Shown: piece by piece, positions 34,431 through 43,494 of the stretch | Position numbering within the stretch: the stretch's first letter is position 1 | How the letters are laid out: each line of letters opens with the position of its first letter | Assembly (NCBI GenBank): GCA_043777675.1 | Contig: JAYWHR010000024.1 | Coordinates: 1 to 64,000, forward strand | DNA from: JANMDU01 sp043777675 | GTDB lineage: Bacteria; Pseudomonadota; Gammaproteobacteria; Burkholderiales; Burkholderiaceae_C | Reading direction: 5' to 3' | DNA length: 64,000 nucleotides | Position numbers and translations under genes: made by a program | The notes under the pieces: generated by a model | Database searches by the model: none | What the model was told of the DNA's origin: nothing | What the model saw: the letters and a program-made list of their open reading frames with translations, nothing else

Positions 34431-36407
34431 CTAAGCAACTGGCAAGAAAAAACTACCCAATCGCTTGCGAAGGCGCCGCCCGAGCGATTGACGGATGCGC
34501 TGCTGATCCTGCGCTGTGACCACGTTTGCGCGTGAAGCCAGTTGAAACGCGAGGAAAAAACTCACAGATAGGTTAGCTACTGCAATCAGAGGAATTGCTA
34601 GCAGGCACCACCATAAATCGGGCTCGCGCAAAATGCCATTGCCTTCGACGAGAATTAAGGTGCCAAAGGCGGCTGACAGTTGCCCCATCGACAAGGTGAC
34701 ATGTCGCACGTCTAAACCTAAGCCTAAAAAGCCCATAAGTACAGGGACGACGCCTAGCATCAGCCCAAGAGATATGTTGCCTGCGAATCCAGAAATATTG
34801 CGGCGCAAAAAGCTGGCCCATCGCGCTGCTCGTGGCGCGCCTACAGAGTTGGAGATGCGCGGGTTGTAGCGAATGGCCGAATGAAGCCGGTAGAGCACAA
34901 ACCAATTTTCCGCCCAACCCGCAATTAAGCTGCTGATGAATAACAAAACACCCGTGAATGCAGCAAACAAGAGCGTGCTAGGGTTGAGCAGATTCAATTT
35001 GCCCAACACCTCGCGAGCCTCTTGCACATTGATCATCGGCTGGCCTCCAGCGGCGTAGAGAACAACGCTGATTAGCAAGACACAAGGCATGACCAAGCCC
35101 ACATTGCCCAGCACCGCGGCCACCTGAGAGCGCACGAGATGGCTGATTTCGTCGGTGAACGATTCAAGTGCCTCGTCGCTTTTGATGTCTTTGAGCTTGG
35201 CGGCGATGGCGGGCGCTGTGGATGCGGGTTGTTTGGTGGCCAGTGTCCAGTGCAGCAGCTGAATCAGCACGAAGCTTGCTGCATACATCAGCCCTGTCGC
35301 CACGCCGCCCCAAAACGTCACGAATCCTAAGCTAGCGAGTGCAAATTTCGCCCAAGTGGTCAGTGCGGTAGCCGCGCCGCCGCCTGCGGCTTGGCGCAGC
35401 ATGGTGCGGTATTCATGCGCATCGCGGGTGATGTAATGCTCGCCTGTTTCGGCTTGGCGCTCTGCCACCTTCGCGGCCAGTAAAGACGTGCTCGACGAGA
35501 TCAGTGCAGAAATGCTGCGCCGCTCTTGGCCGCGATCCACCAGTTGCATCATCAAATAAACGCTCGCTGCATGAGGAGTCGCTGAGACCAAACAATCCAT
35601 CAATTCGCGCATGCGAAGCAAGCGCAGCCGCGTTTGCCGCAAGATGAAAACCAAATCAACCGACACCCCATGATCTTCAAGATGCGAATAAACCGTTTGC
35701 GCTGCACTTCGGCAAGCATCTAGGCGCGTTTTCAAAGCGAGCACGGCCTCTTGCATCGCCGCATCATTGGGTTCAGATCTGGCGTACACCAAGCAAAAAC
35801 TCTCCACCTCAGCTGCCAAACCTTGAAAAGGCTCTTGATGCCGGGCTTGCGCGTCCATTCTGCGGCGAAGCTCGGCGCTCAGGCCAGCCGCCCTGATTTG
35901 GCTGCCGCAATATTGAAGCGCTTGGAGCAGCTCCTGTTGCCACCTCGTCATTGGGCTTTGGTTGGCTGACAAACTAAGCAGGCTTGCCAGCCGCTCAATA
36001 GCATGCGGTTCCAGCAAGCCGAGCCATTGCGTATCGCGCTTGTGGTGCATTACCAAGCTGAACAATTCAGCAGAATCCGTGGTCTCAGGGGTCATCGGAA
36101 GCAAGCGTAGGCGCAGCCGATCCACCAATTCGCCAAAGAAGGCGCTGCGCGTTGCAAAACCAAAATCAGCCAGCAGCGTAGAAGCATCAATGTCTTGGTC
36201 TAGGCACAACCACCATTGCCTAAAACGAAATGTTAGCTCTGGATCAGCTTGCAGCAAGTCCAAAAGCGTTTCAATGCGAGATACGGCATCTTGGGCCGAG
36301 ATTGCATCGCCTCGGATCCAGTCGGTCAGGCTAATCAGCCAGACGTGCCGCTCTACCAAGCTGGCTTGTGGATTGAGTTGCCTGAGTAATTGCTGAATGT
36401 CTGTCAT
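34431..36407 (-). CDS. COG4389 'site-specific recombinase' family membrane protein
   Basis: 658 residues. The N-terminal 330 residues are soluble and helical (begins MTDIQQLLRQLNPQASLVE); several hydrophobic segments lie between about 345 and 640 (for example FALASLGFVTFWGGVATGL and LLFAAFTGVLLFISSLIAG). This matches the COG4389 family, named Gcr after a neisserial protein; it shows no tyrosine or serine recombinase catalytic motif, so the recombinase label is doubtful. The C-terminal QSLGRRLRKRLGSFF is basic. It stands alone, divergent from selO. Confidence 0.78.
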   Translation of the reverse strand: MTDIQQLLRQLNPQASLVERHVWLISLTDWIRGDAISAQDAVSRIETLLDLLQADPELTFRFRQWWLCLDQDIDASTLLADFGFATRSAFFGELVDRLRLRLLPMTPETTDSAELFSLVMHHKRDTQWLGLLEPHAIERLASLLSLSANQSPMTRWQQELLQALQYCGSQIRAAGLSAELRRRMDAQARHQEPFQGLAAEVESFCLVYARSEPNDAAMQEAVLALKTRLDACRSAAQTVYSHLEDHGVSVDLVFILRQTRLRLLRMRELMDCLVSATPHAASVYLMMQLVDRGQERRSISALISSSTSLLAAKVAERQAETGEHYITRDAHEYRTMLRQAAGGGAATALTTWAKFALASLGFVTFWGGVATGLMYAASFVLIQLLHWTLATKQPASTAPAIAAKLKDIKSDEALESFTDEISHLVRSQVAAVLGNVGLVMPCVLLISVVLYAAGGQPMINVQEAREVLGKLNLLNPSTLLFAAFTGVLLFISSLIAGWAENWFVLYRLHSAIRYNPRISNSVGAPRAARWASFLRRNISGFAGNISLGLMLGVVPVLMGFLGLGLDVRHVTLSMGQLSAAFGTLILVEGNGILREPDLWWCLLAIPLIAVANLSVSFFLAFQLASRANVVTAQDQQRIRQSLGRRLRKRLGSFFLPVA

Positions 36408-36498
36408 TCGTCATTTTGGCATGGCAAGTTGCGTCTAACGTGTCAGAAAAAGCCTCGTTCTTCGCTTGGCGCAGGCGTTCTGGGAAAATGCAAGGCTT

Positions 36499-37962
36499 AT
36501 GCAGTTTTCATCCCATCCCCAAAGCTTTGCCGATCTTGGCGCAAGCTTTTCTACCCATCTCCATGCTCAAAGCCTGCCTTCGCCGTATTGGGTCGGGCGT
36601 AGTCGAGCGGTCGCTATTGCCTTAGGTTTGGAGGATCACTGGTTGGAGAGCGATGAGGCTTTGCAGGCTTTGACGGGCAATGCCCTGCTCCCCGGTAGCC
36701 AACCGCTGGCATCGGTTTACAGCGGCCATCAGTTTGGCCAATGGGCGGGGCAGCTGGGCGATGGGCGGGCTTTGTTGCTTGGCGAAACCAAAAATACGCA
36801 AGGCCAGCCGCATGAGATTCAGCTCAAGGGCGCGGGGCGCACGCCTTACTCGCGCGGGGGCGATGGTCGGGCGGTGTTGCGCAGCTCGATTCGAGAGTTT
36901 CTTTGCTCGGAGGCGATGCATGGCCTAGGCATTCTCACCACGCGAGCGCTGTGCGTCACGGGCTCAGACGCGCCGATTCGGCGCGAGGAGATGGAGACAG
37001 CGGCAGTCGTCACCCGCGTGGCACCCAGCTTCATTCGCTTTGGGCATTTTGAGCATTTTGCGTATAACGGCATGACGGCTGAGCTGAGAAAACTTGCGGA
37101 CTACGTGATTGAGCGCTTCTATCCTGCCTGTAAAGATGCAGTGAACCCGTATGCCGCTTTGTTGGAAGCTGTAGCCAATCGCACGGCAAAGATGATCGCC
37201 CAATGGCAGGCAGTCGGTTTTTGCCACGGTGTGATGAACACCGACAACATGAGCATCCTTGGCCTCACGATGGATTACGGCCCTTTCCAATTCCTCGACG
37301 CGTTTGACCCCAATCACATCTGCAACCACAGCGATACCCAAGGCCGGTACGCCTACAACAAGCAGCCCAATATCGCGTACTGGAACCTCTTTTGCTTAGG
37401 CCAGGCCCTGCTCCCGCTGATCTCGCCGGATGGTGAGCCGGATTTGGCCGTAGCTGCGCTGGAGCCTTACAAGACCCACTTCCCCGCTGAGCTACATGCA
37501 CGCATGAGCGCCAAGCTGGGCCTGCCAGATTTACCTGCTACGGAAGGCTCCAAAGCCGTGATTGAAGGCATCCTGAAGCTGTTGGCTGCCGATGAGGTGG
37601 ATTACACAATTTTCTGGCGAAGATTGAGCCATGCTGTTGCTTCAAACAAGTTCGATGCGGCTCGGGATATGTTCATTAACCGGGAAGCCTTTGATGCTTG
37701 GTTACTATCATTTAAAGAGCATTCCACGCATATTTCATGCCGGCTAAATACCGATTTGATGCTTAAAACGAATCCTGCGTATGTGCTGCGCAACCATCTG
37801 GGCGAGCAGGCGATCCGCGCGGCAAAGGCCAAAGATTTCAGTGAGCTAGAGCGCTTGCAAAAGCTGCTGGAATCACCATTTACTGAAGTGGCCGGCATGG
37901 AAGCTTACGCAACTTTCCCGCCAGACTGGGCCCGTGCGATTGAGATTTCTTGTTCTTCTTGA
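36499..37962 (+). CDS. selO: Protein adenylyltransferase SelO
   Basis: 487 residues starting MQFSSHPQSF. SelO is a pseudokinase-fold enzyme that transfers AMP to protein hydroxyls. Family blocks seen: SVYSGHQFGQWAGQLGDGRA, QLKGAGRTPYSRGGDGRAVL, REFLCSEAMHGLGI and HGVMNTDNMSILGLTMDYGP. The C-terminal part NPAYVLRNHLGEQAIRAAK is normal, but just before it (residues 401-422) the codons coincide with a copy of the GCCGGC-core repeat and the residues differ from the family. msrB follows, separated by an inverted-end element, a common neighbour. Confidence 0.93.
   Translation: MQFSSHPQSFADLGASFSTHLHAQSLPSPYWVGRSRAVAIALGLEDHWLESDEALQALTGNALLPGSQPLASVYSGHQFGQWAGQLGDGRALLLGETKNTQGQPHEIQLKGAGRTPYSRGGDGRAVLRSSIREFLCSEAMHGLGILTTRALCVTGSDAPIRREEMETAAVVTRVAPSFIRFGHFEHFAYNGMTAELRKLADYVIERFYPACKDAVNPYAALLEAVANRTAKMIAQWQAVGFCHGVMNTDNMSILGLTMDYGPFQFLDAFDPNHICNHSDTQGRYAYNKQPNIAYWNLFCLGQALLPLISPDGEPDLAVAALEPYKTHFPAELHARMSAKLGLPDLPATEGSKAVIEGILKLLAADEVDYTIFWRRLSHAVASNKFDAARDMFINREAFDAWLLSFKEHSTHISCRLNTDLMLKTNPAYVLRNHLGEQAIRAAKAKDFSELERLQKLLESPFTEVAGMEAYATFPPDWARAIEISCSS
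37701..37770 (+). repeat. GCCGGC-core dispersed repeat inside selO
   Basis: GTTACTATCATTTAAAGAGC, ATTCCACGCATATTTCATGC, CGGCTAAATACC, tail with GATGCTTAAAACG. A good match to the consensus. It is read in a different frame from the other coding copies (HSTHISCRL) yet stays open. Confidence 0.65.
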
Positions 37963-37983
37963 AAGCAAAATTCAAAACAACTG

Positions 37984-38154
37984 CCGGACGCAGAAGACGC
38001 AAAGGTTACGCAAAAGACGCAAAAAATACCAAGAAAGGAATACAAAATTGGATTTTCACCTCTTGCTATCAATGCCTTGCCTTTAAACTTTTTTGCTTTT
38101 CTTCTGTATTTCTTTTTTGCGTCTTCCGCGTAACCTTTGCGTCTTCTGCGTCCT
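37984..38154. mobile_element. MITE-like element, copy 1 (between selO and msrB)
   Basis: 171 bp, ends with inverted repeats of about 43 bp (left starts CCGGACGCAGAAGACGCAAA; the right is its reverse complement with a few mismatches). It carries the recurring GACGCA-AAGGTTACGCAAAAGACGC pattern and an A/T-rich centre with no open frame. Three further copies sit at 40295, 53142 and 57470. No target duplication is clear. Confidence 0.8.
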
Positions 38155-38182
38155 GTATTAAATTCTTCAAACCTAAATTATC

Positions 38183-38596
38183 ATGACCACTTTCAAAATC
38201 ATCAAAACCGACGACCAATGGCGCACTTTGCTCAAAGAAAAAGGCGCTGAGCCTTTAGCTTTCGACGTCACAAGACATGAATCCACAGAAAGAGCTTTCA
38301 CTGGCAAATACGCCGACAACAAGCAAGCCGGCACCTATGCCTGCGTTTGCTGCGGCAAGCCGCTTTTTGCCTCTGACACCAAATACGACAGCGGCACAGG
38401 CTGGCCTTCTTTTTACAAGCCACTCTCAGCAGATGCCGTGGGCGAAAAAGTCGATGGGATTTTGTTTATGAAGCGCACCGAAGTACATTGCGCAGACTGC
38501 GGCGCGCACATGGGCCATGTGTTCCCAGACGGCCCGGCACCCACAGGCTTGCGCTACTGTATGAATTCAGCCTCGCTCGATTTCAGGCCAGAGTGA
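38183..38596 (+). CDS. msrB: Peptide-methionine (R)-S-oxide reductase
   Basis: 137 residues. Reduces methionine-R-sulfoxide in proteins. Two zinc-binding pairs are visible (CxxC: Cys54 and Cys57 in YACVCCGKP; Cys103 and Cys106 in VHCADCGAH) and the catalytic Cys126 lies in RYCMNSASL. The motif SGTGWPSFYKP is conserved. The start is the ATG after a short A/T-rich leader just past the inverted-end element. It overlaps the start of a dispersed repeat at its stop. Confidence 0.96.
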   Translation: MTTFKIIKTDDQWRTLLKEKGAEPLAFDVTRHESTERAFTGKYADNKQAGTYACVCCGKPLFASDTKYDSGTGWPSFYKPLSADAVGEKVDGILFMKRTEVHCADCGAHMGHVFPDGPAPTGLRYCMNSASLDFRPE

Positions 38597-38655
38597 TATA
38601 AAATTCATAGCAGGCCACGCAGGTTCTATGCCGGCTACCCGTCACTTTTGATCTA
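38595..38655 (+). repeat. GCCGGC-core dispersed repeat between msrB and yciB
   Basis: GATATAAAATTCATAGCAGG, CCACGCAGGTTCTATGCCGG, then CTACCCGTCACTTTTGATC. It fills the 62-bp gap between msrB and yciB, so any ribosome site of yciB lies in or just after it. Confidence 0.8.
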
Positions 38656-38658
38656 AAA

Positions 38659-39195
38659 ATGAAGCAACTTCTCGATTTCCTGCCGATTCTGCTCTTCTTC
38701 GGCGCGTACAAGATGTACGATATTTATGTGGCCACTGGCGTGATCATGGTGGCCACGATTGTTCAAATGAGCATTTTGTACAAGCTCGACGGCCGGCTGC
38801 AGATGATTCACAAAGTTACGCTCGGTTTGGTGCTGGGATTTGGGGCCCTCACGCTGCTCTTGCACGACGAGCGCTTTATTAAAATTAAGCCGACGATTTT
38901 GTACACTGCGATGGGCTTGGCGCTGGCTATTGGCCTATGGGGCTTTCGCAAGAATTTTTTACGAATGATGTTGGGCAATACGCTATCGCTGCCCGAGCAG
39001 GTTTGGCGCAATCTCACTGTGGCTTGGGTGGCATACACCCTCTTTATGGCCGTGCTTAATGCTTACGTCGCTTACTTTTACACAACGGATCAGTGGGTTA
39101 ATTTCAAACTTTGGGGTTATGCCTTCCCCATTTTGTTTCTAGTAGCGCAAGGTTTTTACATCGCCAAACATTTGCCGAAAGAAGAAGAGCAATGA
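38659..39195 (+). CDS. yciB: Inner-membrane septation protein (YciB/IspZ family)
   Basis: 178 residues, five hydrophobic segments, starting MKQLLDFLPILLFFGAYK as in the family. The conserved block near KPTILYTAMGLALAIG and ends NFKLWGYAFP are typical. The protein belongs to the cell envelope and is linked with septation. Its stop overlaps the bolA start by four bases (ATGA). Upstream is a dispersed repeat. Confidence 0.93.
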   Translation: MKQLLDFLPILLFFGAYKMYDIYVATGVIMVATIVQMSILYKLDGRLQMIHKVTLGLVLGFGALTLLLHDERFIKIKPTILYTAMGLALAIGLWGFRKNFLRMMLGNTLSLPEQVWRNLTVAWVAYTLFMAVLNAYVAYFYTTDQWVNFKLWGYAFPILFLVAQGFYIAKHLPKEEEQ

Positions 39196-39458
39196 TTGCC
39201 CACGCAGACGAAGTACAGCGCCATCTTCAGGAACATTTGCAGCCAACGCTGCTCGAAGTGTTGGATGAGTCTGCGGCGCATGCTGGGCATGCGGGCAATC
39301 CGGATGGGGCGGCCTTTGGAACACATTTACGTGTTCGAATCGCATCTCAGCTTTTCGTGGATAAATCACGAATAGCGGCGCATCGGCTTGTGTATGATGT
39401 GTGCCAAGGTTTTATTGATCGAGGCTTACATGCCTTGGCGATAGAAGTTGTGAAGTAA
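39192..39458 (+). CDS. bolA: BolA family protein
   Basis: 88 residues, starting MIAHADEV at the ATG inside the yciB stop. The BolA pattern is clear: LLEVLDESAAHAGHAGN near residues 19-35 (with the His-rich turn), THLRVRIASQLF and AHRLVYDVCQGFI. BolA proteins partner glutaredoxins in Fe-S handling. ppiC follows after 19 bases, a standard yciB-bolA-ppiC set of Burkholderiales. Confidence 0.93.
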   Translation: MIAHADEVQRHLQEHLQPTLLEVLDESAAHAGHAGNPDGAAFGTHLRVRIASQLFVDKSRIAAHRLVYDVCQGFIDRGLHALAIEVVK

Positions 39459-39477
39459 ATTTTTTCAGGAAAAAACT

Positions 39478-40257
39478 ATGAAGTTGAAGTCAACCGTCAT
39501 CGCACTAAGCCTTTTGGCCACAGGCGCAGCCTTTGCGCAAAACGTTGCTATCGTCAATGGCAAACCCGTTCCTAGCAGCCGCGTAGAGGCGCTCGTTGAG
39601 CAAGTCAGTTCTCAGCAGCCTGGTCGCCCTGTAACGCCAGATATTCAAGTGCAGATTAAAGAAGAAGTGATCAATCGCGAAGTCTTTATGCAAGAAGCAC
39701 AAAAAATGGGGTTAGACGGAAGTGATGCTTACAAAAATCAAATGGAGCAGGCGCGCCAAGTTGTGTTGATCCGCGCTTTATTCGCTGATTACGAGAAGAA
39801 AAATCCTGTGACGGATGCTGAAATCAAAGCTGAATATGACAAATTCGCAGCAACCAATGGCGGCAAGGAATACCGTGCTCGTCACATCTTGGTGGAAAAA
39901 GAAGCTGATGCCGTCAAGCTGATTGCTGACTTGAAGAAAGGCGCAAAGTTTGAAGATCTCGCCAAGAAAAACTCCAAAGATCCGGGCTCAGGCGCTAATG
40001 GCGGCGATCTGGATTGGGCCGCTCCAGGCAGCTATGTGAAAGAGTTTTCTGATGCGATGGTGAAATTGCCTAAAGGCAAATTCACGGAAACCGCAGTGAA
40101 GAGCCAGTTCGGTTTCCACATCATCCGCGTTGACGATGTGCGCGAGACACAATTGCCTCCTATGCAGCAAGTCAAACCGCAAATCGCTCAACAATTGCAG
40201 CAGCAAAAGATGCAGGCTTATCAAAAGGGTTTGCGGGATAAGGCGAAGGTGGAATAA
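39478..40257 (+). CDS. Parvulin-type peptidyl-prolyl isomerase, periplasmic
   Basis: 259 residues. Signal peptide ending GAAFAQN, then an N-terminal helical region (RPVTPDIQVQIKEEVINRE) and a single parvulin domain (YRARHILVEKEADAVKLIAD, KNSKDPGSGANGGDLDW, SQFGFHIIRVDD). Chaperone/isomerase for outer membrane proteins in the SurA/PpiD family. Same strand as bolA. A 157-bp inverted-end element follows the gene and separates it from convergent queG. Confidence 0.93.
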   Translation: MKLKSTVIALSLLATGAAFAQNVAIVNGKPVPSSRVEALVEQVSSQQPGRPVTPDIQVQIKEEVINREVFMQEAQKMGLDGSDAYKNQMEQARQVVLIRALFADYEKKNPVTDAEIKAEYDKFAATNGGKEYRARHILVEKEADAVKLIADLKKGAKFEDLAKKNSKDPGSGANGGDLDWAAPGSYVKEFSDAMVKLPKGKFTETAVKSQFGFHIIRVDDVRETQLPPMQQVKPQIAQQLQQQKMQAYQKGLRDKAKVE

Positions 40258-40294
40258 AAACCCCTCACTTTCGAATTTCCGAACTTCCGAATTT

Positions 40295-40451
40295 CCGGTC
40301 GCGAAAGTTACGCGAAAAACGCGAAAAAGAAATGCAAAAGTTTGGAAAAAAAATGACTGTCTTTGGATGGCCATTTTGCTTTGAGGATGCCAAAAAAACT
40401 CCTCTCTTTTTCGGTTTTCTTTCGCGTCTTTCGCGTAACTTTCGCGCCCGG
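40295..40451. mobile_element. MITE-like element, copy 4 (variant sequence)
   Basis: 157 bp between ppiC and queG, inverted ends of about 36 bp: left CCGGTCGCGAAAGTTACGCG and its mirror at the right end. Instead of GACGCA it has GCGAAA units, but keeps the GTTACGCGAAAAACGCGAAA rhythm, so it is a sister subfamily of the copies at 37984, 53142 and 57470. A short direct repeat (TTTCGAATTTCCGAAC) lies just before it. Confidence 0.7.
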
Positions 40452-40468
40452 AAACTTTGTCTTCAGAC

Positions 40469-41530
40469 TTAACCGAGACTTAAAGCCCAGTCGATGTGCT
40501 CCATCACAAGAGCGCTGACACCGGGCTTTTTATCGCCCAAAATTTGCCGGATTGCTAGCGCATCTGCCTCTGCCAGCACAGGACTGCGTAAAGCATTGCC
40601 CATCGCCACCGCGATATTGCGCTGCCAGCGTTCATGGCCGATGCGGCGGATAGCGCTGCCCTCGGTGTAGCTTAAAAATTGCGCCTCGCTCCAAGAAAAA
40701 AGCGTCACCAATTGCTGGCCTGATAGGCCTTTGCGTTCGTCAAAATCTGGCAAAGCGCTGCGCTCGGCGAATTTGTTCCACGGGCAGACGAGTTGGCAAT
40801 CGTCGCAGCCGTAGATGCGGTTACCAATGAGGTGTCTTAACTCGACAGGTATCACACCGCTGTGCTCGATGGTGAGGTAAGAGATGCAACGCCTCGCATC
40901 CAGCTTATAAGGCGCGATGATGGCTTTCGTTGGGCATATGTCGATGCAGCTCGTGCAGCTCCCGCAATGTGCGGCTACCGGCTCAGTCGCGGGCAACGCA
41001 AAATCCACATAAATCTCGCCCAAAAAAAACATGCTTCCCGCCTCGCGCGAGAGGATCAGCGTATGCTTGCCCCGCCAACCTATGCCGCTCCTCGCAGCCA
41101 GTTCAGCTTCGAGCACAGGCGCAGAATCTGTAAATACGCGATACCCAAACTCACCCACCTCTTGCGCAATCCTGTCGCACAGCTTTTGCAGCCGCGCCCG
41201 CAGAACTTTATGATAATCGCGCCCTCTGGCGTAGATGGAAACAATGCCCTCTTCTGGCCGCTGTAGCCGAGAAAACTCGATGCCTTGCCAGCCTTCGTCA
41301 TGTACAGCTGGCAAATAATTCAGCCGCGCCGTGATCACACTCATGGTGCCAGGCACAAGCTCAGAGGGCCGTGCGCGCTTGAGTCCGTGCGAAGCCATAT
41401 AGTGCATACTGCCGTGAAAGCCGGCATCCAGCCAAGCCTGCAAGCCCGGCTCTGCATCCCTCAAATCAACACCAGACACGCCAATTTGAGACAATCCAAG
41501 CTCAGATGCCCAAACGCGCAGTTTGGGCAT
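40469..41530 (-). CDS. queG: Epoxyqueuosine reductase
   Basis: 353 residues from the ATG at 41530, preceded by GGAGAG; a start 13 codons upstream is possible. Catalyses the cobalamin-dependent reduction of epoxyqueuosine to queuosine in tRNA. Two 4Fe-4S motifs: CGSCTSCIDICPTKAI (about 190-205) and CDDCQLVCPWNK (about 240-251). The segment HTLILSREAGSMFFLGEI is typical. The tsaE gene is divergent, with 42 bp between the starts. Confidence 0.95.
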   Translation of the reverse strand: MPKLRVWASELGLSQIGVSGVDLRDAEPGLQAWLDAGFHGSMHYMASHGLKRARPSELVPGTMSVITARLNYLPAVHDEGWQGIEFSRLQRPEEGIVSIYARGRDYHKVLRARLQKLCDRIAQEVGEFGYRVFTDSAPVLEAELAARSGIGWRGKHTLILSREAGSMFFLGEIYVDFALPATEPVAAHCGSCTSCIDICPTKAIIAPYKLDARRCISYLTIEHSGVIPVELRHLIGNRIYGCDDCQLVCPWNKFAERSALPDFDERKGLSGQQLVTLFSWSEAQFLSYTEGSAIRRIGHERWQRNIAVAMGNALRSPVLAEADALAIRQILGDKKPGVSALVMEHIDWALSLG

Positions 41531-41572
41531 GAACTCTCCTGGATTGATTTGTATTGGATTGGATGGCACACC

Positions 41573-42058
41573 TTGATTGTAGAAAGCTCCCAGCCCCGTG
41601 TCTTCAATTGGTCAAATGAAGCCGAATGCAAAGCGTTTGCAGAGCGCTTGACTGGCTCGAATGCGCTGCGCAATGCATTGATTGAGCTGCATGGCGATCT
41701 GGGCGCGGGCAAGACTACTTTCGTGCGCCATCTTTTGCGCGCCCTTGGTGTGGAGGGCCGAATCAAAAGCCCCAGCTATGCTGTAGTCGAGCCTTACTCG
41801 GTGGTGTTGTCAGATGCAAGCGATCTCAGCATCTGGCATTTCGATCTTTATCGCTTTGCCAATCCCAGAGAATTTGAAGAAGCTGGTTTTCGCGATCTGC
41901 TCGCCAGCCCCGGCTTGAAGCTGGTCGAATGGCCTGAAAAAGCGCAAGGCGCGCTGCCTGCACCTGATGTGGCTTTGCACATCGTTGCAAATGGCGATGA
42001 TTCGCGCAGAGTCAAAGCCATTGCGCACACGCCGCGCGGGCAGGAGCTGCTCGCATGA
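41573..42058 (+). CDS. tsaE: tRNA threonylcarbamoyladenosine biosynthesis ATPase TsaE
   Basis: 161 residues if the TTG at 41573 is the start (MIVESSQPRVFN); no ATG suits. P-loop ELHGDLGAGKTTFVRHLLRALG, then SPSYAVVEPY and IWHFDLYRFANPREFEEAG, the TsaE family blocks; the end has LVEWPEKA. It supports t6A modification with TsaB/TsaD. It overlaps amiC by four bases (ATGA), a common pairing. Confidence 0.92.
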   Translation: MIVESSQPRVFNWSNEAECKAFAERLTGSNALRNALIELHGDLGAGKTTFVRHLLRALGVEGRIKSPSYAVVEPYSVVLSDASDLSIWHFDLYRFANPREFEEAGFRDLLASPGLKLVEWPEKAQGALPAPDVALHIVANGDDSRRVKAIAHTPRGQELLA

Positions 42059-43464
42059 GCGCCGGTGATCTTGTCTCACGCCGAGATGCATTGCAATTCG
42101 GAAGCCTCATATTGCTCCTAGCCGGCGCAGATATTGCGTGGGGCGCTACGATTTTAGGAGTTCGCGTTTGGCCTGCGCCGGATTACACGCGCGTGACGAT
42201 TGAAAGCGATGGCCTGCTCAAAGCCAAGCAAACCTTCATCACCAGCCCACCGCGCTTGGCTATTGACATCGAAGGCATAGAGCTCTCGCCTGAGCTCAAA
42301 GAGCTGGTAGGCCGCGTGAAAAGCGATGATCCCTTTATCGGCGGCATCCGCATTGGTCAAAACGCGCCCGGTGTGGTGCGCCTCGTGATTGATCTGAAGC
42401 AAAGCGCCCTGCCCCAAGTGTTCAATTTGCCACCGATTGCGGCTTACCAGCATCGCCTGGTGTTTGATTTGTACCCCACCGAGGCGATTGATCCACTGCT
42501 TGCGCTGATTGCGGAGAAAGGCAAAGATCAGCTCAAAGCCGCTCCACCTGCAGCGCCTCGCCAAGCTGATCCCCTCGGTGATCTCATTGCCCAGCAATCC
42601 ACGCGCCCTACAACACCAACTTCATCGCCTAGTTCACCGCTCACTACAAAAACAATAGCATCTCGCGCAGATTCGGTGCCGGCTACCTCCGATATTGCCT
42701 CAAAAAATCCAACAAAAACTGTCACCGACCGCCTTATCATCATCGCCCTAGACCCCGGCCACGGCGGTGAAGACCCAGGGGCCATTGGCCCCGCTGGCAC
42801 ACGAGAAAAAGACATCACTTTAAGCGTAGCCTTCAAGTTACGCGAGCGCATCAACGCTACTAGCCTCCAAACACGCGGAGGAAGCAGCCCCATGCGCGCC
42901 TTTCTCACCCGAGATGGCGATTTTTTTGTGCCCCTGCATGTGCGCGTGCAGAAAGCCCAGCGCGTACAAGCCGATCTTTTCATCAGCATCCATGCCGATG
43001 CCTTCACCGTGCCCACGGCACGTGGCGCCAGCGTGTTTGCCCTCAGCGAAAAAGGCGCATCCAGTGCAGCAGCTCGCTATATGGCCAACAAAGAAAACAG
43101 CGCAGACGCTATCGGCGGCATCAGCGTGCAAACGAAAGACGCACAAGTGCATCGTGCCCTGCTCGACATGAGCACCACAGCGCAAATCAACGACAGCTTA
43201 AAGCTCGCAAACCATGTGCTCGGCGAGATTGGTAGTTTCGCCAAGCTTCACAAACCGCGGGTAGAGCAAGCCGGCTTCGCCGTCTTAAAAGCGCCGGATA
43301 TCCCCAGCGTCTTGATTGAAACCGCCTTCATCAGTAATCCGCAGGAGGAGCAAAAGCTGCGCGATGAAACGTACCAAGACCAACTCGCCGACAGCATCCT
43401 GCGCGGCCTGATGCGCTATTTTGCAAAGAATCCACCGCTAGCCAGAACCCGCACCAGATCCTGA
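42055..43464 (+). CDS. amiC: N-acetylmuramoyl-L-alanine amidase (AmiC type)
   Basis: 469 residues. Tat-like signal peptide (SRRDALQFGSLILLL), AMIN domain (about 33-150), a linker rich in P/S/T, then the amidase_3 catalytic domain (about 228-465) with zinc ligands in ALDPGHGGEDPGAI, Glu in TREKDITLS, His in SIHADAF and Glu in VLIETAFISNP. It splits daughter cell walls at division. A copy of the GCCGGC-core repeat encodes about residues 198-218 of the linker in frame, and a weaker one may overlap the signal peptide. Confidence 0.94.
   Translation: MSAGDLVSRRDALQFGSLILLLAGADIAWGATILGVRVWPAPDYTRVTIESDGLLKAKQTFITSPPRLAIDIEGIELSPELKELVGRVKSDDPFIGGIRIGQNAPGVVRLVIDLKQSALPQVFNLPPIAAYQHRLVFDLYPTEAIDPLLALIAEKGKDQLKAAPPAAPRQADPLGDLIAQQSTRPTTPTSSPSSPLTTKTIASRADSVPATSDIASKNPTKTVTDRLIIIALDPGHGGEDPGAIGPAGTREKDITLSVAFKLRERINATSLQTRGGSSPMRAFLTRDGDFFVPLHVRVQKAQRVQADLFISIHADAFTVPTARGASVFALSEKGASSAAARYMANKENSADAIGGISVQTKDAQVHRALLDMSTTAQINDSLKLANHVLGEIGSFAKLHKPRVEQAGFAVLKAPDIPSVLIETAFISNPQEEQKLRDETYQDQLADSILRGLMRYFAKNPPLARTRTRS
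42112..42165 (-). repeat. Possible GCCGGC-core repeat in the amiC signal peptide region
   Basis: The minus strand reads CGTAGCGCCCCACGCAATAT, CTGCGCCGGCTAGGAGC. Match through the core is good, tail weak. The reading frame (A-G-A-D-I-A) is the same as in dapE, alkB and the EI24 gene when the repeat is read in reverse, which supports a real copy. Confidence 0.45.
42640..42705 (+). repeat. GCCGGC-core dispersed repeat inside amiC
   Basis: ACAAAAACAATAGCATCTCG, CGCAGATTCGGTGCCGGCTA, tail CCTCCGATATTGCCTCAAAA. Lies in the disordered linker between AMIN and catalytic domains; encodes SRADSVPAT, parallel to SMPAT in FtsY. Confidence 0.7.
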
Positions 43465-43494
43465 GCTAACACGCTGTGCGACACAATTGAGTTG

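Noticed and set aside
34431..36407. Site-specific recombinase function
   Set aside because: Membrane helices and no tyrosine or serine recombinase catalytic residues; the family name is historical.
39320..39345. GTTCGAATC-like string resembling a tRNA T-loop
   Set aside because: It is inside bolA coding sequence and no acceptor or anticodon stem is present.
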